NCBI GenBank assembly: GCA_963565915.1
Contig: OY751495.1
Coordinates: 3,658,001 to 3,722,000 of the forward strand
Direction of reading: 5' to 3'
From: Entoloma clypeatum
Taxonomy: Eukaryota; Basidiomycota; Agaricomycetes; Agaricales; Entolomataceae
Length of the DNA stretch: 64,000 nucleotides
Shown piece by piece: positions 30,901 to 42,841 of the stretch. The first letter of the stretch is position 1. Every line of letters starts with the position of its first letter. Made by a program: the position numbers and the translations under genes. The notes beneath the pieces were generated by a model that did not search any database, had not been told where the DNA came from, and saw nothing but the letters and a program-made list of their open reading frames with translations.

Positions 30901-32699
30901 CCGGCAAAGTTCAAGGTCATCTACGAGAAATACGGCTATGGCTCTATCTTGATGTTCGACGAGGTCGCCAAGTGAGGTCTTTTGATCTGGTCCCAAGATG
31001 AATTTCGTGATTGATGGGTCATCATATCCTGATAGGCATGATACCGATAAAGCGATGGTCTTGCATGCCTTGTTCCCTGACAAGAATTCTTTGGATGACC
31101 ACGCGGCGTGGATCGCAGCTGGAGTCAAGAAAAACATTCAGGAGAGATCCTGGACGTGAGTGCTTTTTTCTAGGTTTCTCTCTCAACCCATCTTGACTGG
31201 CGATGGATGAGCAGATATCCGAATGTCAAGGGAAAGTACGTCGACATTGTGAAGGATGTCATCAACATCGTTTCTTGTCATGTCACTGCGGACAAATTGG
31301 TGCGTCAGCCAGCCTTCGTGGATCTCTCATCGAGATATTGATGGTGTTCGTAGACGGGCATTCCTTTGAAGACCAAAGAGAATCCCAAGGGCCTTTATAC
31401 CGAAAACGAGTTGTTTGACATGTTGACCACTCTTGTGCGTCTTTTTCCTCTTTTGTTTTTTTCCCAACCGACTCTTCATTGACATTCCATTCCAAAGTTC
31501 ACGTTGCGTACCACCATATGCGCTCATGACCTGGGTTTCCTACTGATTGCGCTGATTACTTCTCTAGTGTCACCTTCCTCACCTTCGACGAGCCAGAGAC
31601 TAGCTTTGCGCTGCACGAGGCGGCTACACAGGCAGGCACCATCGTTGGGGCGCTTACGGCCAAGTCACTCCTTGAAGTTTCGCCTGCTTTAGCTTCGGTG
31701 AGAGAGAGTCCTCCTTTCTGAAACAATGAACGGGGGTATCTGATTAGAATCGGGGAACAGAGCCTTGTGGGACGATTGGCGGCTCGTGAATCTGCACTTT
31801 TCCGGCAACCATCGAAGCAGTCGTGGTATCCGTTCCTCAGCAAGTTGGCGGAGACTGGACGTCCGGTCGACGAACTGCTTGGAAACATACTTGGTGTGGC
31901 TGTAGGTGCATGCGTCAACTATGCACAGGCAGCCGTCCAGGTCGTCGCTTTCTATCTGGATGATGCGCGTGAGAAGGAAAGAGAAGAGATCATCAAGTTG
32001 GTGAATTCCAATGATGCGAAGAGCACGGCGTTGTTGCGTGGGTATGTTTGTGAAGCGATGCGTATGTTTTAAGATTTCTCTCTTTTTTTTTTTTTTGACT
32101 TTCGCTAAATTGAGCCATCTTGTTCTTATTTAGGCTTGAAACCACAGTTCCCCGGTCTTTTGCGTGAGGCAGCTGTCGACGTCCAAGTCGAACAGGGGCA
32201 CGGACTTCCTCCTCTCGACGTCAAAGCTGGTGACCGTTTGTGGGCTAGTTTCAGGAACGCTCATCTCAACGTTCGTTTCTTTTTTTCGGACCTTATGTTT
32301 TTTATTCTATTCTGACTGTTCCCGCCCGTTCATATAGCCCGACGATTTCCCTGAGCCCACGGTCGTGAATCCAAGCCGTCCCTTGGACTCGTATAATCTC
32401 AACGGCACTGGCTTCCATAATTGTCCGGGAACCAACTATGCTCAGATAACGATCCTGGAAATCGTCAAGATTGTGTTCAAGTTGAAGAACGTCCGCCATG
32501 CTCCTGGAGATGCTGGGAAGCTCAAGGGATTCAGTCAGATCATCCACGATACAGAGACCGATTTCTATATTCAGCGTAACGGAACTGTTAGTGCCTGGCC
32601 TGGTTCTTTGTTGATCACCGTACGTCCCATTTATGGTCTGCTGCTGTGTGGATACTTCCGCTGATGAGTCCAATACGCTCTTCTTAGTATGACGAGTGA
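27902..32699 (+). CDS. Psi-producing oxygenase / linoleate diol synthase (heme dioxygenase-P450 fusion)
   Basis: I can join 28 exons in frame into 1083 residues, close to the usual ~1080 of Ppo proteins. The order is an animal-peroxidase-like dioxygenase with FAYASIVTHSLFRTDHKNIH (distal His region), SSYLDLSPLYGD and NVLYRWHATTS (radical Tyr and proximal His in the YRWH motif), then a P450-like domain with FALHEAATQAGTI and heme-binding GFHNCPGTNYAQ (Cys ligand present). Such enzymes turn linoleate into 8-hydroperoxide and then, if the P450 half is active, isomerise it to a diol; the products act as sporulation and signalling oxylipins. Introns are mostly 48-66 bp. Exon junctions include 28070-28118, 28635-28686, 29484-29533, 30006-30066 and 32620-32687. 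One predicted microexon is only 5 nt (31498-31502). The stop is at 32697-32699. No defect is visible, and CpG is retained, unlike in the surrounding transposons. Confidence 0.93.
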
Positions 32700-35475
32700 A
32701 GAAAGCCGTGCTTTTCTGGGCGGCTATGTAGGTTAGTTTGCAGTGTTGTTTTGTACGATTAGTGCTGTGGATTGTGTGACAGAACCGTGAATGATGAATG
32801 TAATTTGGACGTTCAGTTGTCTGAAGTGTTAGGGAATTTCAGTGTCAGTCTACTATGAGCTCAGGAACTTGAATGAATGTATCTAGAATGAGAAGAGAAT
32901 ATACAGAGGGGACTGCAAAATCCACTTGTCATGGTTGGTTGCAAGTCACGATTCTTCCTTTGAACGACATACCAGCCAATTGTAAACAATGTCATTACGC
33001 ACACGACATGGCATACACCGATGATAATCCCGTTGATGTAGTTTCTTTGCAAGAAGACGGCGGTAGACTGACTCGTTATGAGGAAGAGACTGATCATGAC
33101 ATAGTATTTCTGGGGGTAATAATGCATGGTAGAAAAACCGAGAGTATTTCCGCGGAGAGGGAGATCGCGTTCACTATAATCCGCTTGGTATGGCCAGCTG
33201 TGACTGGAAAAAAAAACAGGAAATGCACTTAATATGACACCAGGTGTGTTGCGGGAAGAGGAGACTGATCCCGTTCCCGGAGGAACTGATGTTAAGACTA
33301 TGAGAGCTTATGTTTAATTGAGAGGGAACTGACGAACGCCTGCAATTTACCGGGGGCGACCATTGGCACCGTGTCAAGAACTGTGCAAGCCGACCGAGGG
33401 GGGTAGAGCTGTGACCGTCCCTTGTCTGAGTCGTACTCCTTTATATCCACAACGAGCCTACGATATAAAAAATCATCAGAAGCATCTCGAGGAGACGAAA
33501 AGACACGAACAGCGACGTTCCAACAAACGGTGTTCCCGACGCGCACGACACCGGCTCGAGAACTCTGCTTCCCGAAGAGCCTGAAATGAAGAAGAACCCA
33601 ATTGTAAACGGAACGCGGTAAAGGTGACCTACAGGAGGTACACACCGTAAACCGTGGTTCCTGCTCACTCACCCCCTCCAATCAACTTACTCCTTTCCGG
33701 TAGAACGAAAAAGACGATAGGTCTTGTTTGCACCGACTATTCACGTCATCGTTTACAAATAGGCTGGCAGGGACTAGGATGTAAATGGTGGGGATACAGG
33801 CTGTCGTCGCGCGGGCGGATAGGTGAGCAAAGGGTGACGGATGCCACCTGCCGTCACGGTGGTGTCATTGTAAGAAAGGTGCCATTGACGTTGTGTTCTT
33901 TCAAGTTCCTTCCACCTTTGCCGCGTTTTTCCTGGCCCTCGCCTGCCACGGATGTCAGTTGGTTTGACTGACCCAGTCCTCATGTCGAAAGCATGCAGCT
34001 TCCGTTGGGACTCGGATGACGCGGTGGGATCATCTCTGTCACTGGTGTGACCTCAGCCTTAAGGCTTGGTTCTAGTCATTTTCTCGGGTAAGTGGCATTG
34101 GTCGTTCTAGAATCTGAGGTGCTTGGGGCGGGCGTCCGTTGAACCGTGTGCGGCGGTGATACGTCACCGATGAAGTGGTTCACTTACGTCAGTGGCTTTA
34201 CCACCCCGGGTTGTTATGACAACATTAGTTTCGGTCGAATTTTCGTCTTCTCTGAGTCAACCTCTTCAGTGTGTTATAGGGCCATCATTACGGTCAGGAT
34301 AGCTCGGTGCGTAATGATCGAGGCCTACAATTCGTAACAGGTACATGTGCAACCTTTTGATGTCGATTTTGCTCACCCAAGGGTTGGAACAGAGAGCCAG
34401 AGCATACAGGAGCATACCCACACGTTGGGCAGGTTTCGTAAACCCATCCGATCCTCAATCATGAACGTTTGAACAGTACCAAAGGTACTTATTCATGCAC
34501 TCTTGGCATTCAGTAATTGATATAATTTACCTTTGGCTAGGGCAATGCTCTTTCTCTGGTTCGCGGAGATAGTAGCTCCTCAGCTGCATCCATGTACCAA
34601 CCTCACAACTGGGTGGTCTTGGCAGGTCATTGGGGACAAAGTGGTGCGTCGTAATATCCACCAAAGTGGCGAAACACAGACCATTTCTGTATCAGCATGA
34701 TAGACCTTGCGTTCATCACGATCAAGTAGAGAATTGTCATCCACTACAAATACCGAAGCGCGTCAAAATGATTTACGCATTACTTCACGAATGCCCTTGG
34801 CCCGATCATCTCCAAATCATCTCTCGTAAGTACATATAATATTTCCAAGTCTTTCCCTGTGCCTTTCCATCATGGTGCGGCTTTAGGCCGACGCTCCTTT
34901 GGCGTTCTGTTCAGATATTCATCAGACATCCAAAGCTACCATCTCAGCCACCAGGGTCTAAACTTCTTGGCCAATGACAGTGGCCCTGTTATCGGGTTCC
35001 TCCGATACGTTGTCGACGGTCTCGCCGCAGGCATTGCATTGGTCTTTCTGGAATTGACACACGTAAGATTTCTCCTCCTACATAAGAATCCGAAGTTTTT
35101 CGGTCCCTGCAATAGTCTTATTCCGCCGCTGGGAGTTGTGGAGCCTTTACAGCGACGCCCGTTCCACATGTAAGTAAGCTCCTGTTTCCTCGGATGCTAT
35201 CAATTTCCCACAGTTTTCCCACTTATATGTTGGGGAAACATTGTGACACATGACCGGGACCTCGTGCTGTGTATTATATGGCAGGCGGCACTCTCATTTC
35301 ACCGCTTTTTGTAAACAAAAGAATGACCATCGGTTTCAGTGACAGATTCTCAACACCTTGAGAATTGTCGTCTTGTCCATCCCAGGATCCGCCCGTCGGT
35401 GGGCGACAAACTTCTAAAATCTCCTCATTCCTCGCGCCTTCACGACACGAATCTGGCTACGTTCCCGAGTGATTG
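32700..35475. other. Long region without a recognised gene
   Basis: 2.8 kb follows the Ppo stop. Several ORFs of 60-130 codons exist on both strands. One is a minus-strand hydrophobic ORF at 32861-33127. Another stretch at 34859-35173 has a hydrophobic segment (FLRYVVDGLAAGIALVFLEL) and a possible intron at 35070-35110. None shows a motif I know, and none chains across plausible introns. It may hold decayed membrane-protein exons or regulatory DNA. Confidence 0.4.
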
Positions 35476-37151
35476 ATGCCCGACCCTCCCATTGGTCCCG
35501 CGGTGCTCTTCGCACATCTGTCAGCTTCCTCGTGGCGAAAAGTTAACCCCACCCCGCTTATCGATGAATTCACAGGACGGCTGCAAAGTACTTCCAAGTC
35601 GCGCCATTTGTGGTGCTGGTTTACGATCACGGTGTGTCGATTGAACGCGTGATCTGGGTTTATCAATCTCATCAATCTCAGTCATAACCTTTGGTGAAGA
35701 GGTAGGACATCTAGCAAAAGCAAGTCCGCCGTTTCCCTCATATCTATGGCGAAAGGTCGAACGGGTATGGCAAGAGGAGTTTTCTGGAGCTTCACTCCTG
35801 TTCGTGATAAATCGCTATGTTACTATGCTCCAATTCATCGTCATTATTGTCGGTATGAAAAGAAAATGCTTTTTCATTCAGAAGTTGACGGGAGTTTGTC
35901 TAGCCTTCAACGACCCAGGATGGACCGACTCCGTACGATATGGTCTCTTGTCTTTCACTTTCCGTACTGAACTGTTCACGAACAGGCGTAAGTAAAATTT
36001 TCCAGGTCCATCGCTTAACTCATTCGGTCGCGATGACGAAGGTGCACGCGTTTCGTGGCATTCGAGGGCTCCTCTACAATCGGGCTCATTTCTGGTGCGT
36101 TCACTTCAGTCTCCTTGTACTTAAAAACGCCAACGTATTCATGTTATTTGCTCAAGTCTGTGAACGTGGGTTTCTGGCCCCTTTGATTTTCCACGACTGA
36201 CATCCTGCATGAAGTCGTGATGATGCTCAGAGTTTACGCTCTTTACCAGCGCAGCAACCGGATCCTGCTATTGTTGGGGTCGCTTTGGGTTGCGCAGGTC
36301 ACCATCTCGTCCGTCGGCATCTCAACTGGATTCGGTGAGAGCTTTGAGGTAACTCAAAATCCTATGGATTGCTAACCTGCCCGCTATGCAATAGCTATTC
36401 CACTTCCTCCGGGGTTCGTAGGTAAGTTTGATGGTTGGAGCCAAGGGCCTGGGATTAACGCTTTTGCAAAAAGGGTGTATTTTTACGGGAACGAGCCCGC
36501 TTTTCCGTGAGTCTCGCTATATGGATTTTATGATGCATACATTGACGCCATTTTTGACAGCTGGAATATGGGTCGCTCCTCTGGTATCGAATACGGTGAT
36601 GTTCTTGCTCACCCTTCATCGTTCTCGTGCATTCCTACGACAATCAGGAATCGCGCCGTATGTTCCCCAGTTTCTTGATGCGACTTTTCTTCTCACTATA
36701 TTGGCTGCGTGCAGAACCCTCTATATTTTCGTTAGAGATGGCACGATATACTTCATGATCATCTTCATGGCAAATCTATTCAATACACTCATATACTTTG
36801 TAAGTCAATCTTGCATTCTTATGGTTCCTTGTGGTTCATTGGGAGACACTGTAGCTGGCCGAAGAAGACCTCAAAGCGTTCGGGGCATCTTTCAGCCAAC
36901 TGATCACTTCGACAATGATCTCGCGTCTAGTGTTGAATCTTCGATCTGTGAAAGACAATGCTGAACGCGTTAATGGATATGGACCTACGGCTGCTATGAA
37001 ATTCATGACGAGAACGATCGGGAATCTTGGCGAAGAAATGGATACCTTCATGGAGACATCCCCGCCCCGACACAGTAATGGCTCTTCCGATACGTATGTT
37101 GATGATGTCCCCTTGGTTGATATACATGCACTGTCCGAAACTACTCAATGA
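35476..37151 (+). CDS. DUF6533 multi-pass membrane protein
   Basis: Exons chain to MPDPPIGPAVLFAHLSASS, then YDHVITFGEEVERVWQEE (the DUF6533 signature), NRYVTMLQFIVIIV, CTRFVAFEGSSTIGLIS, VVMMLRVYALYQRSNRILL, then WVAPLVSNTVMFLLTLHRS, LYIFVRDGTIYFMIIFMANL and MISRLVLNLRSV. Seven hydrophobic segments are the family norm. Proposed introns: 35532-35575, 35632-35681, 35702-35755, 35853-35903, then an unresolved one between 35933 and about 36039, and later ones near 36096, 36338, 36394 and 36800. The first exon join uses a GTGGCG donor and is less sure. The family is abundant in Agaricomycetes; its function is unknown. The C-tail is soluble and polar, ending at TGA 37149-37151. Confidence 0.8.
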
Positions 37152-37607
37152 ACATATTCTCCAATGGATTGAAGAACTCACTAGCAACGCCCTCTAAGGT
37201 ACCATTTCTGCTAGAGTATTATTCAAACACATAGAATCTAAAAAACATGCTCCTGCCAGGAATCGGGGGATGAATGGGGATGAGCGCTTCACCACTGGTG
37301 ATCAACTGGTGAGGAATCTTGGAGACAACTGGGCGATGATATGACATGTGCCATGTGTCAAGACTCAAGTGTCCGCATCTGATTCACCCGAGATAACGAA
37401 TATATTGAGCTAACTTCAGGAGCATCAGAGGTCCGATCATAGCAGTGTCAGGTTTCAACACACCGCCCAAACACCGCCCGTCAACCCCACCCCGCATCTC
37501 CCATCATTCTCCTTATAATATTCATCAACATCCGTGCCTTATTAGATCCAACATGTCCACCCGGTCTCCTTGGAATCTCTTCAGCTTTGCTTCCGCGCCC
37601 AAGTCTG
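37152..37607. promoter_or_regulatory. Intergenic region with OMT promoter
   Basis: About 450 bp with no gene. A TATA-like ttataata lies at 37513-37520, 88 bp before the methyltransferase ATG. An earlier ATG at 37553 is out of frame with the enzyme and would be an upstream short ORF. Confidence 0.5.
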
Positions 37608-39513
37608 ATGTCTGCCGCCGACGGAAATGTTCCTTCCCTTGTTGCGCTCATCGTCAATGCTGCCAAGACTATCGAGGCTGAATATGCGAAATCATCGCAA
37701 CCATTCGTACCCTCGCTGAACGACCTCTCGCCCCATCCACTGGACTCAGAGATCTCATCGACCGAATTGAGACAGGCCACTCAGATCCTGGAGGGTGCTT
37801 GCGCTCAGTTGTCTGCCACTGTCGCGCGTCCTGGGCATACGATTGTCAACGTGAGAAGTTCTATGAAGTGGTCTCTCCCGTTCAATCAAGGCTGATGCTA
37901 GTACTTGTGTGATTTCTCAGCGGCTGATGGAGGTGAATGAGCCACACTGCTTCTCTCTGAACGCGACTGCTGAACACATCATGGTGTAGATCTACGAATC
38001 CGGCTGCTTGCACGTGGCGATAACTTTGAAGCTTCCCGATATTCTGCTGGAACAGCCACACGGTCTGCATATATCGGAAATCGGGAAAAAGACGGGTGCG
38101 GACGAGGAGAAGATCGGCCGAATTTTGCGTCTTTTGTCGTCCAAACATATCTTCCGTGAAGGTAAGTCCCTCCTCCCTTCGATTTCGTTATGGCCCATGA
38201 TATATTCTCCCTATCTAGTGAAGAGGGACGTCTTCGCAAACAATCGTCTCAGTCTCCAACTTCTCTCCACAAATCCCTTGTCCAGCCTTGCTTTCCATTT
38301 GTGTGTTCATCTTTTTGTTCCGTTTCCACACCTGACTTCTTTCAACAACTGATCATCAGCACCGACGAAAACAACAAGGCCGTCACGAGATTACCAGATG
38401 TTCTTACGGACCCAGAATGGGGACACTCCCGATCTGCAGAGCATACCCCATTCAACAAGGCGCATGATTTCAATGGATCACTGTTCAAGTGGTATGAAGG
38501 AGTGAGAACCTGAGTTCGTATGATGTCCGTGCATCTGCTCATATCTACTTGTAGGCCACACCAGAAGGTGCGAAGCAGGGTGCACAGTTTGGCGTTGCGA
38601 TGATTGGTTGGGGTAATGCGATCGAAGCCGGCGCGGTTGTGACAGGTATGTGTTTCAGCAGGCTCGTCCATGCAGGGATCCTAATGTTACCACCTCACGA
38701 GCAGAGTTTCCTTGGAAGGAGCTCCCTCCTGGAACGACGGTCTGCGATGTTGGGGGTGGAATCGGCACGATTACCATGCAGCTCGCTCGGCGCTACCCTC
38801 ACATTCAACTCAAGCTTCAAGATACTCCAGAGCGCGTGTTACAAGCGGAGAGCGAGGTATGGCCAAAGGAGTGTCCCGAGGCGATCAAGGAAAGACGAAT
38901 CGAATTCAAAGCCCTGGATTTCTTTGTGGAGTCGCCTATCCAAGGATGTGACGTTTACTATGTATGTTCAGGGGGTGTTCATCGTCCGGCGGCACGTGGG
39001 AATCTCACGTTCTTTTTTTCTCGATGGGATTGCAGTTGAAGAACATCATGTGCGTGACATACCGTGGCTCGCCTTTGGTGTTTGAACTAAAGCCAACCCC
39101 TCCTGGGGTTTAGCCATGACTGGCCCGATCATGAATGCGTGAAAATTCTTCGTGGCGTCCGCAATGCGCTCAAGCCCACGAGTCGCGTCCTCATTCGTAG
39201 GTGCACCTTCCTTCCTCTTTGACAACGCCACACCTTGATTCCCCTCCCCCCAGACGAATACGTCCTGCAACATGCCGATAGAAGAGCAGAAGCAGACTCT
39301 GTCTTTGAACAAGCTCCCGAGCCTCTGCTTCCGAACTACGGCGTCGGACGCCTTCGGCAGTACAACCTTGATTTGGACATGATGGTCATGCTCAACAGCA
39401 AGGAGCGCACGTTGGAGGAATTCATCGAGATCGGCGAGGAGGCGGGATTGCGGTTCGTCAAGCTGTGGAATGCGAGCGACATGGGTTTGGTGGAGTTTGG
39501 TCTGGCGCAGTGA
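37608..39513 (+). CDS. SAM-dependent O-methyltransferase (COMT-like)
   Basis: Ten exons join in frame to 451 residues. The N-terminal dimerisation/winged-helix region includes LKLPDILLEQPHGLHISEI and EKIGRILRLLSSKHIF. The SAM site is VCDVGGGIGTITMQLA. The catalytic His lies in LKNI-IHDWPDHECVKIL. The end EAGLRFVKLWNASDMGLVEF is typical of the family. Exons: 37608-37850, 37921-37932 (12 nt), 37990-38161, 38219-38300, 38360-38501, 38555-38645, 38705-38961, 39036-39049 (14 nt), 39114-39196, 39254-39513. Such enzymes methylate phenolic or polyketide hydroxyls in fungi; the substrate is not predictable. No sign of inactivation. Confidence 0.92.
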
Positions 39514-39740
39514 GGGTTGAGTTCTGGTGGGGATGCCAGGATCTGGTGTTTGATGTAAAAACGTATACTTATGTGTGTATATGAACCAAATAGGTTCCCG
39601 AGATGTGGTGGATCGACGTATACCAGATTATTCATTATTCGGTGCTACGCTGATAACTAAAATTGAGGGAGACGCGGAAGCAAAAGATCTCAGCACCATT
39701 CACATCAACGGGTGGATGAAGCTATGTAGCTGAAAGGCAA
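39514..39740. other. Convergent intergenic spacer
   Basis: Short 3'-3' spacer between the methyltransferase and F-box genes. Terminators are expected on both strands; no clear signal is visible beyond AT-rich patches. Confidence 0.5.
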
Positions 39741-40885
39741 TCACGTCAGTCGTGCGAGCCGGGGAAACAGTATCGCGCATCCAAGCGCTCCCGGCAGAGA
39801 TGGCGAAACCTGGGGGAGGGAGGTCGAGGTTTTTCTGGACGAGGGAGGACCTCCAATTCCGGGAGAACGTTGTTGGTGCGAGAGGGTTCGTAACGCCAGG
39901 TTCTTCGCGAGGTCGGCATTTTGATGGTCGAGGTTGGGGCTGGTGGCCAGGCAGAGATGCGTCAGGGTTGGGACCGATTCAAGGAAATCGTGAAGGTCTT
40001 CGTGGCGGAAGAGAATGCCATCCAGGTTCAATCTCATGAGACGAGGGGACCCGAGGTCTAGGAGTGTATCTGGTAAGCCGTAGTCCTCCGACCCGGCAGA
40101 CGGTGCGCATAGCTCGAGAACTTCCAAAGACGGAAGGACGAGCAGGGACAGAAATGTGCTGATTTTCGTGTAGTACACGATAATATCGGTGTCGGTTTCG
40201 ACTCGAACGTGGACGAAGTCAATTGTGAGGGTTGTGAGGTGGCTCAAATGCACAGTTTTGCCGGAATCCAGTAAATCGTCCATGAGGTAATCTTGGTAGC
40301 CAATGCCAGCGAGTTTGCATGTAATGAGACCGGGGCAGTCTTTTAAAACATTGATGAGGGTAAAGGGAGACAGCAGATCGTCCTTGAGTTCAAGACACGT
40401 CATGCGAGACCAGGGAACGTGGGATGCTAAGCAGCTTCTCTCGAACCCCTCCGACGTGAAAGTGGCGGAAAGAGATATGCCTCGTGCGGTTGAACGCGAA
40501 AACCATTCTTCGACACCCACGCACAATGCAACGTGTTGTTCTTCGGACCGATGTTTGAAGGCGACGACTTGCCAAAGATCGGGAGTGGAGAGAGCGAGCT
40601 CACGCCACTCCCGGCAGACTTCGGTCAGGAGGAGTGGGGCTTTTGAATTGAGAGGGCGGGAAGACTCGGATCGGTCGGTTTGGAGAGGTAGGGTTTGAAT
40701 GAAGACGTAGGTAAGGAGCTCTACGGGGAGTAGGCCAATGGGTGCTTCCGAACGCCACTGGTTTTCCGAGTCGATGAAACCCTGGACGAGGGAGGTTGAT
40801 GATGCCTTGTCGTTGGGGACGCAGGTATGATTAATTTTGTATGAAAAGGATACTGAGTAGAAGGACTGACCTGGATGGATGCCAT
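39741..40885 (-). CDS. F-box protein with leucine-rich C-terminal region
   Basis: Starts at ATG 40885 with a 15-nt first exon (MASIQ). The intron is 40870-40806 (GTCAGT...CAAG, 65 bp) and exon 2 is 40805-39741, giving about 359 residues. The F-box is PIGLLPVELLTYVFIQTLP...LLTEVCREWRELALSTPDLW (about residues 25-75), the common Agaricomycete F-box-like form. The rest has irregular leucine-rich segments (LTTLTIDFVHV; PSLEVLELCAPS; LMRLNLDGILF; LTHLCLATSP), fitting a substrate-binding LRR. A TATA-like atataaa lies at 40931-40925. It would recruit targets to an SCF ubiquitin ligase. The last ~40 residues are Ser/Pro-rich and lack LRR character. Confidence 0.85.
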
Positions 40886-41314
40886 GATGTCAACTTGAGG
40901 TGGGAAGGGACCAGCAGTGTTCAATTTATATGATACGCGCTAACCAGGTCAAAGCGGCCCTGTCAATGAGGTGTTGGTCAAAGCGGCTGTGAAATTCATT
41001 GTTCACTGATCAGTGAGTCTTTGATAGTTCTCGACTGGTTCTCGATCTCTGTTTTGGTTTCCATGGTAACTGCCGACACAGACTCAAACCTCCGATTCCA
41101 ATCCGGTGCTGTGATCAGTCTGCATCGCCATCACTACATAAGATATTATTATATATTATTACCAAGGGACCTTTCTGCCTCCTTCTCCGTCTTCATCGAC
41201 GTCGCCAACGTTAACTCCCGCAGGTCGGGGCCGTGAACACCATCACAACGAAGAAACACCTCTGGCAGGTCCAGAGTCCAAATCCCGAATACCCAGGTGG
41301 TATTCCAACTCTCC
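40886..41314. promoter_or_regulatory. Divergent promoter region of F-box and R-SNARE genes
   Basis: About 430 bp between divergent genes. It holds the F-box TATA-like motif (40925-40931), an AT-rich run attattatatattatta near 41145-41162 and pyrimidine-rich sequence before the R-SNARE start. A further 5' noncoding exon of the R-SNARE gene ending near 41222 or 41270 is possible. Confidence 0.45.
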
Positions 41315-42543
41315 ATGTACGCACCTCTCACCACCACACACACCGACTCACACTTCACTCAGGTCCCACCTGCGCCCCACCCGCTCACCGCTGTACGACC
41401 CCTCCCAGCCATACGACCCACCGCTCACCACCACCACGACGGCTTTCCGCTTCTCCACTATCGCCAAAGCCAATATCAACGCCATCTCCGCCGCACCCGG
41501 ACCATCGTCGCCTTCTACGTCGTCGGATGCTGCGGCCAGACACCCCAGAGGCACAGACATGGACAAGGGCAGGGCAGACGCAGACGCAGAGGCTAGACTG
41601 ACAGCGAAGGCACAGGCAAAGGCCAGGCTGGCGATCGACGTCCCACCGCTTCGCACACCGAGGACACCCAAGACGGCGGAGATCATGGGGCAGGTCGACG
41701 GCGCGCTGGAGGTGATGAGGGCGAATATGGGGAGGCTGTCGGCGAGGGGGGAGAGTATCGAGGATTTGGAGGCTAGGACGGGTGAGTTTTTTCTTTTCTT
41801 TTCTTTTCTTTTTGCCGCCTCGAGGGTGTGTGTGTCTTTCTTTTGCTAGATGAGATGACAATGCTTTCCTCTTCCCCGCGGCTTCTGCTCGGTAGTGATA
41901 GCTAACCAAATGCCTTTCCAATCATGCAGAAGGCCTCGTCCAGTCTGCACGCGCATTCCGCAAGTCTTCTCGACGCGTTCGAAGGGTACGTCCTCCGACC
42001 ACGCGCTCATATATACCCACTCACTCCTCCTTTGCTCCCACAGGACATGCAATGGAAAGAACTCAAGGTCCGTTCCCCGCTTAAACTTGACCCCCCCCCC
42101 CTCCCCCCTTTACTCACTTACCTCCCCCCAACCAGATGCGCCTCATTATAGGCTTCGTCATCGCCGTCGTCGTCACCCTCACCGTCGTATCAATCGTCCA
42201 GGCCGTCCGATCGTCCACCCGCGCGAAGGCCGCCGCCCATGCGGGTGATACGCAAACTCTGAAGGTCATCGTCTCGGGTCCTACGAGTGTGCATGGCGCG
42301 GAGCCCACGGGCGTTCCTCTGCCGCCGCCACCGCTGCCGACAGCTTTGGAACAGGAGCCTATCAATTCGGAGGGAGGTCAGGAGAGGAAGGGAGGAGCGG
42401 GAGGTGGGGAAGGACCCGAGGCAGGAGAGGAAGCGGCAGAGAAGACGGCAGAGGAGGGAGGTGGCGAAGGAGGCGAACCGGGAGGAGAGGAGATCACACC
42501 CGAAGAGCGACGGAACGTGGACTTGGAGTGGTTCGATTGGTAG
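41315..42543 (+). CDS. R-SNARE (synaptobrevin/VAMP-like) with long lumenal tail
   Basis: Five exons give 302 residues: AT at 41315-41316, 41363-41781, 41930-41985, 42044-42067 and 42136-42543. The start codon would be split by the first intron (41317-41362). The N-part is disordered, S/T/P/A-rich. The SNARE motif runs from TAEIMGQVDGALEVMRANM through SARGESIEDLEARTEGLVQ, with Arg at the zero layer, to RRDMQWKELKM. The transmembrane segment is RLIIGFVIAVVVTLTVVSIV. R-SNAREs normally end just after this; here about 110 residues follow, rich in Glu and Gly (GGEGPEAGEEAAEKTAEE). It should act in secretory or endosomal vesicle fusion. If the split start is wrong, the next in-frame ATG is 41559. 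Confidence 0.85.
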
Positions 42544-42841
42544 ATACCTACATGCCTCAAGCACGGTGTGTGATTCACATACGGGTTTCGATGTCAAATT
42601 CTTCAGGTTCAAGTTCGTGTCAAAAAACACAATGTAGAACAACAGCTGTGCGGCGATAGAAGTACAACAGGAATATCCTTTTTTTTTCTCTTTTCCTAGA
42701 CCTTTTCAAAAAGAAGAATGGAAACGAAACGAGCAGCTTGAATTGATATCAAAATTTCATGAGCATCCTGAGCATGCGTAATTAGTAGTCAACCTACCAG
42801 CAGAAGAGGCAGAGTAGGCTGTATTGGAAACTGTTGGTTTA
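42544..42841. other. Convergent 3' spacer
   Basis: About 300 bp between the R-SNARE stop and the secreted-protein stop. It contains a T-rich tract (tttttttttctctttt near 42680-42695). No gene. Confidence 0.5.

Noticed and set aside
33298..33681. A 127-codon minus-strand ORF in the intergenic region
   Set aside because: No motif, no supporting introns and no conserved context; indistinguishable from chance.
27902..39513. A dedicated biosynthetic gene cluster
   Set aside because: Only two enzymes are present, no P450 beyond the fusion, no transporter and no regulator; adjacency alone is not enough.
41385..41921. A 178-codon minus-strand ORF opposite the R-SNARE gene
   Set aside because: It is the antisense shadow of the proline-rich N-terminal exon and the first intron.
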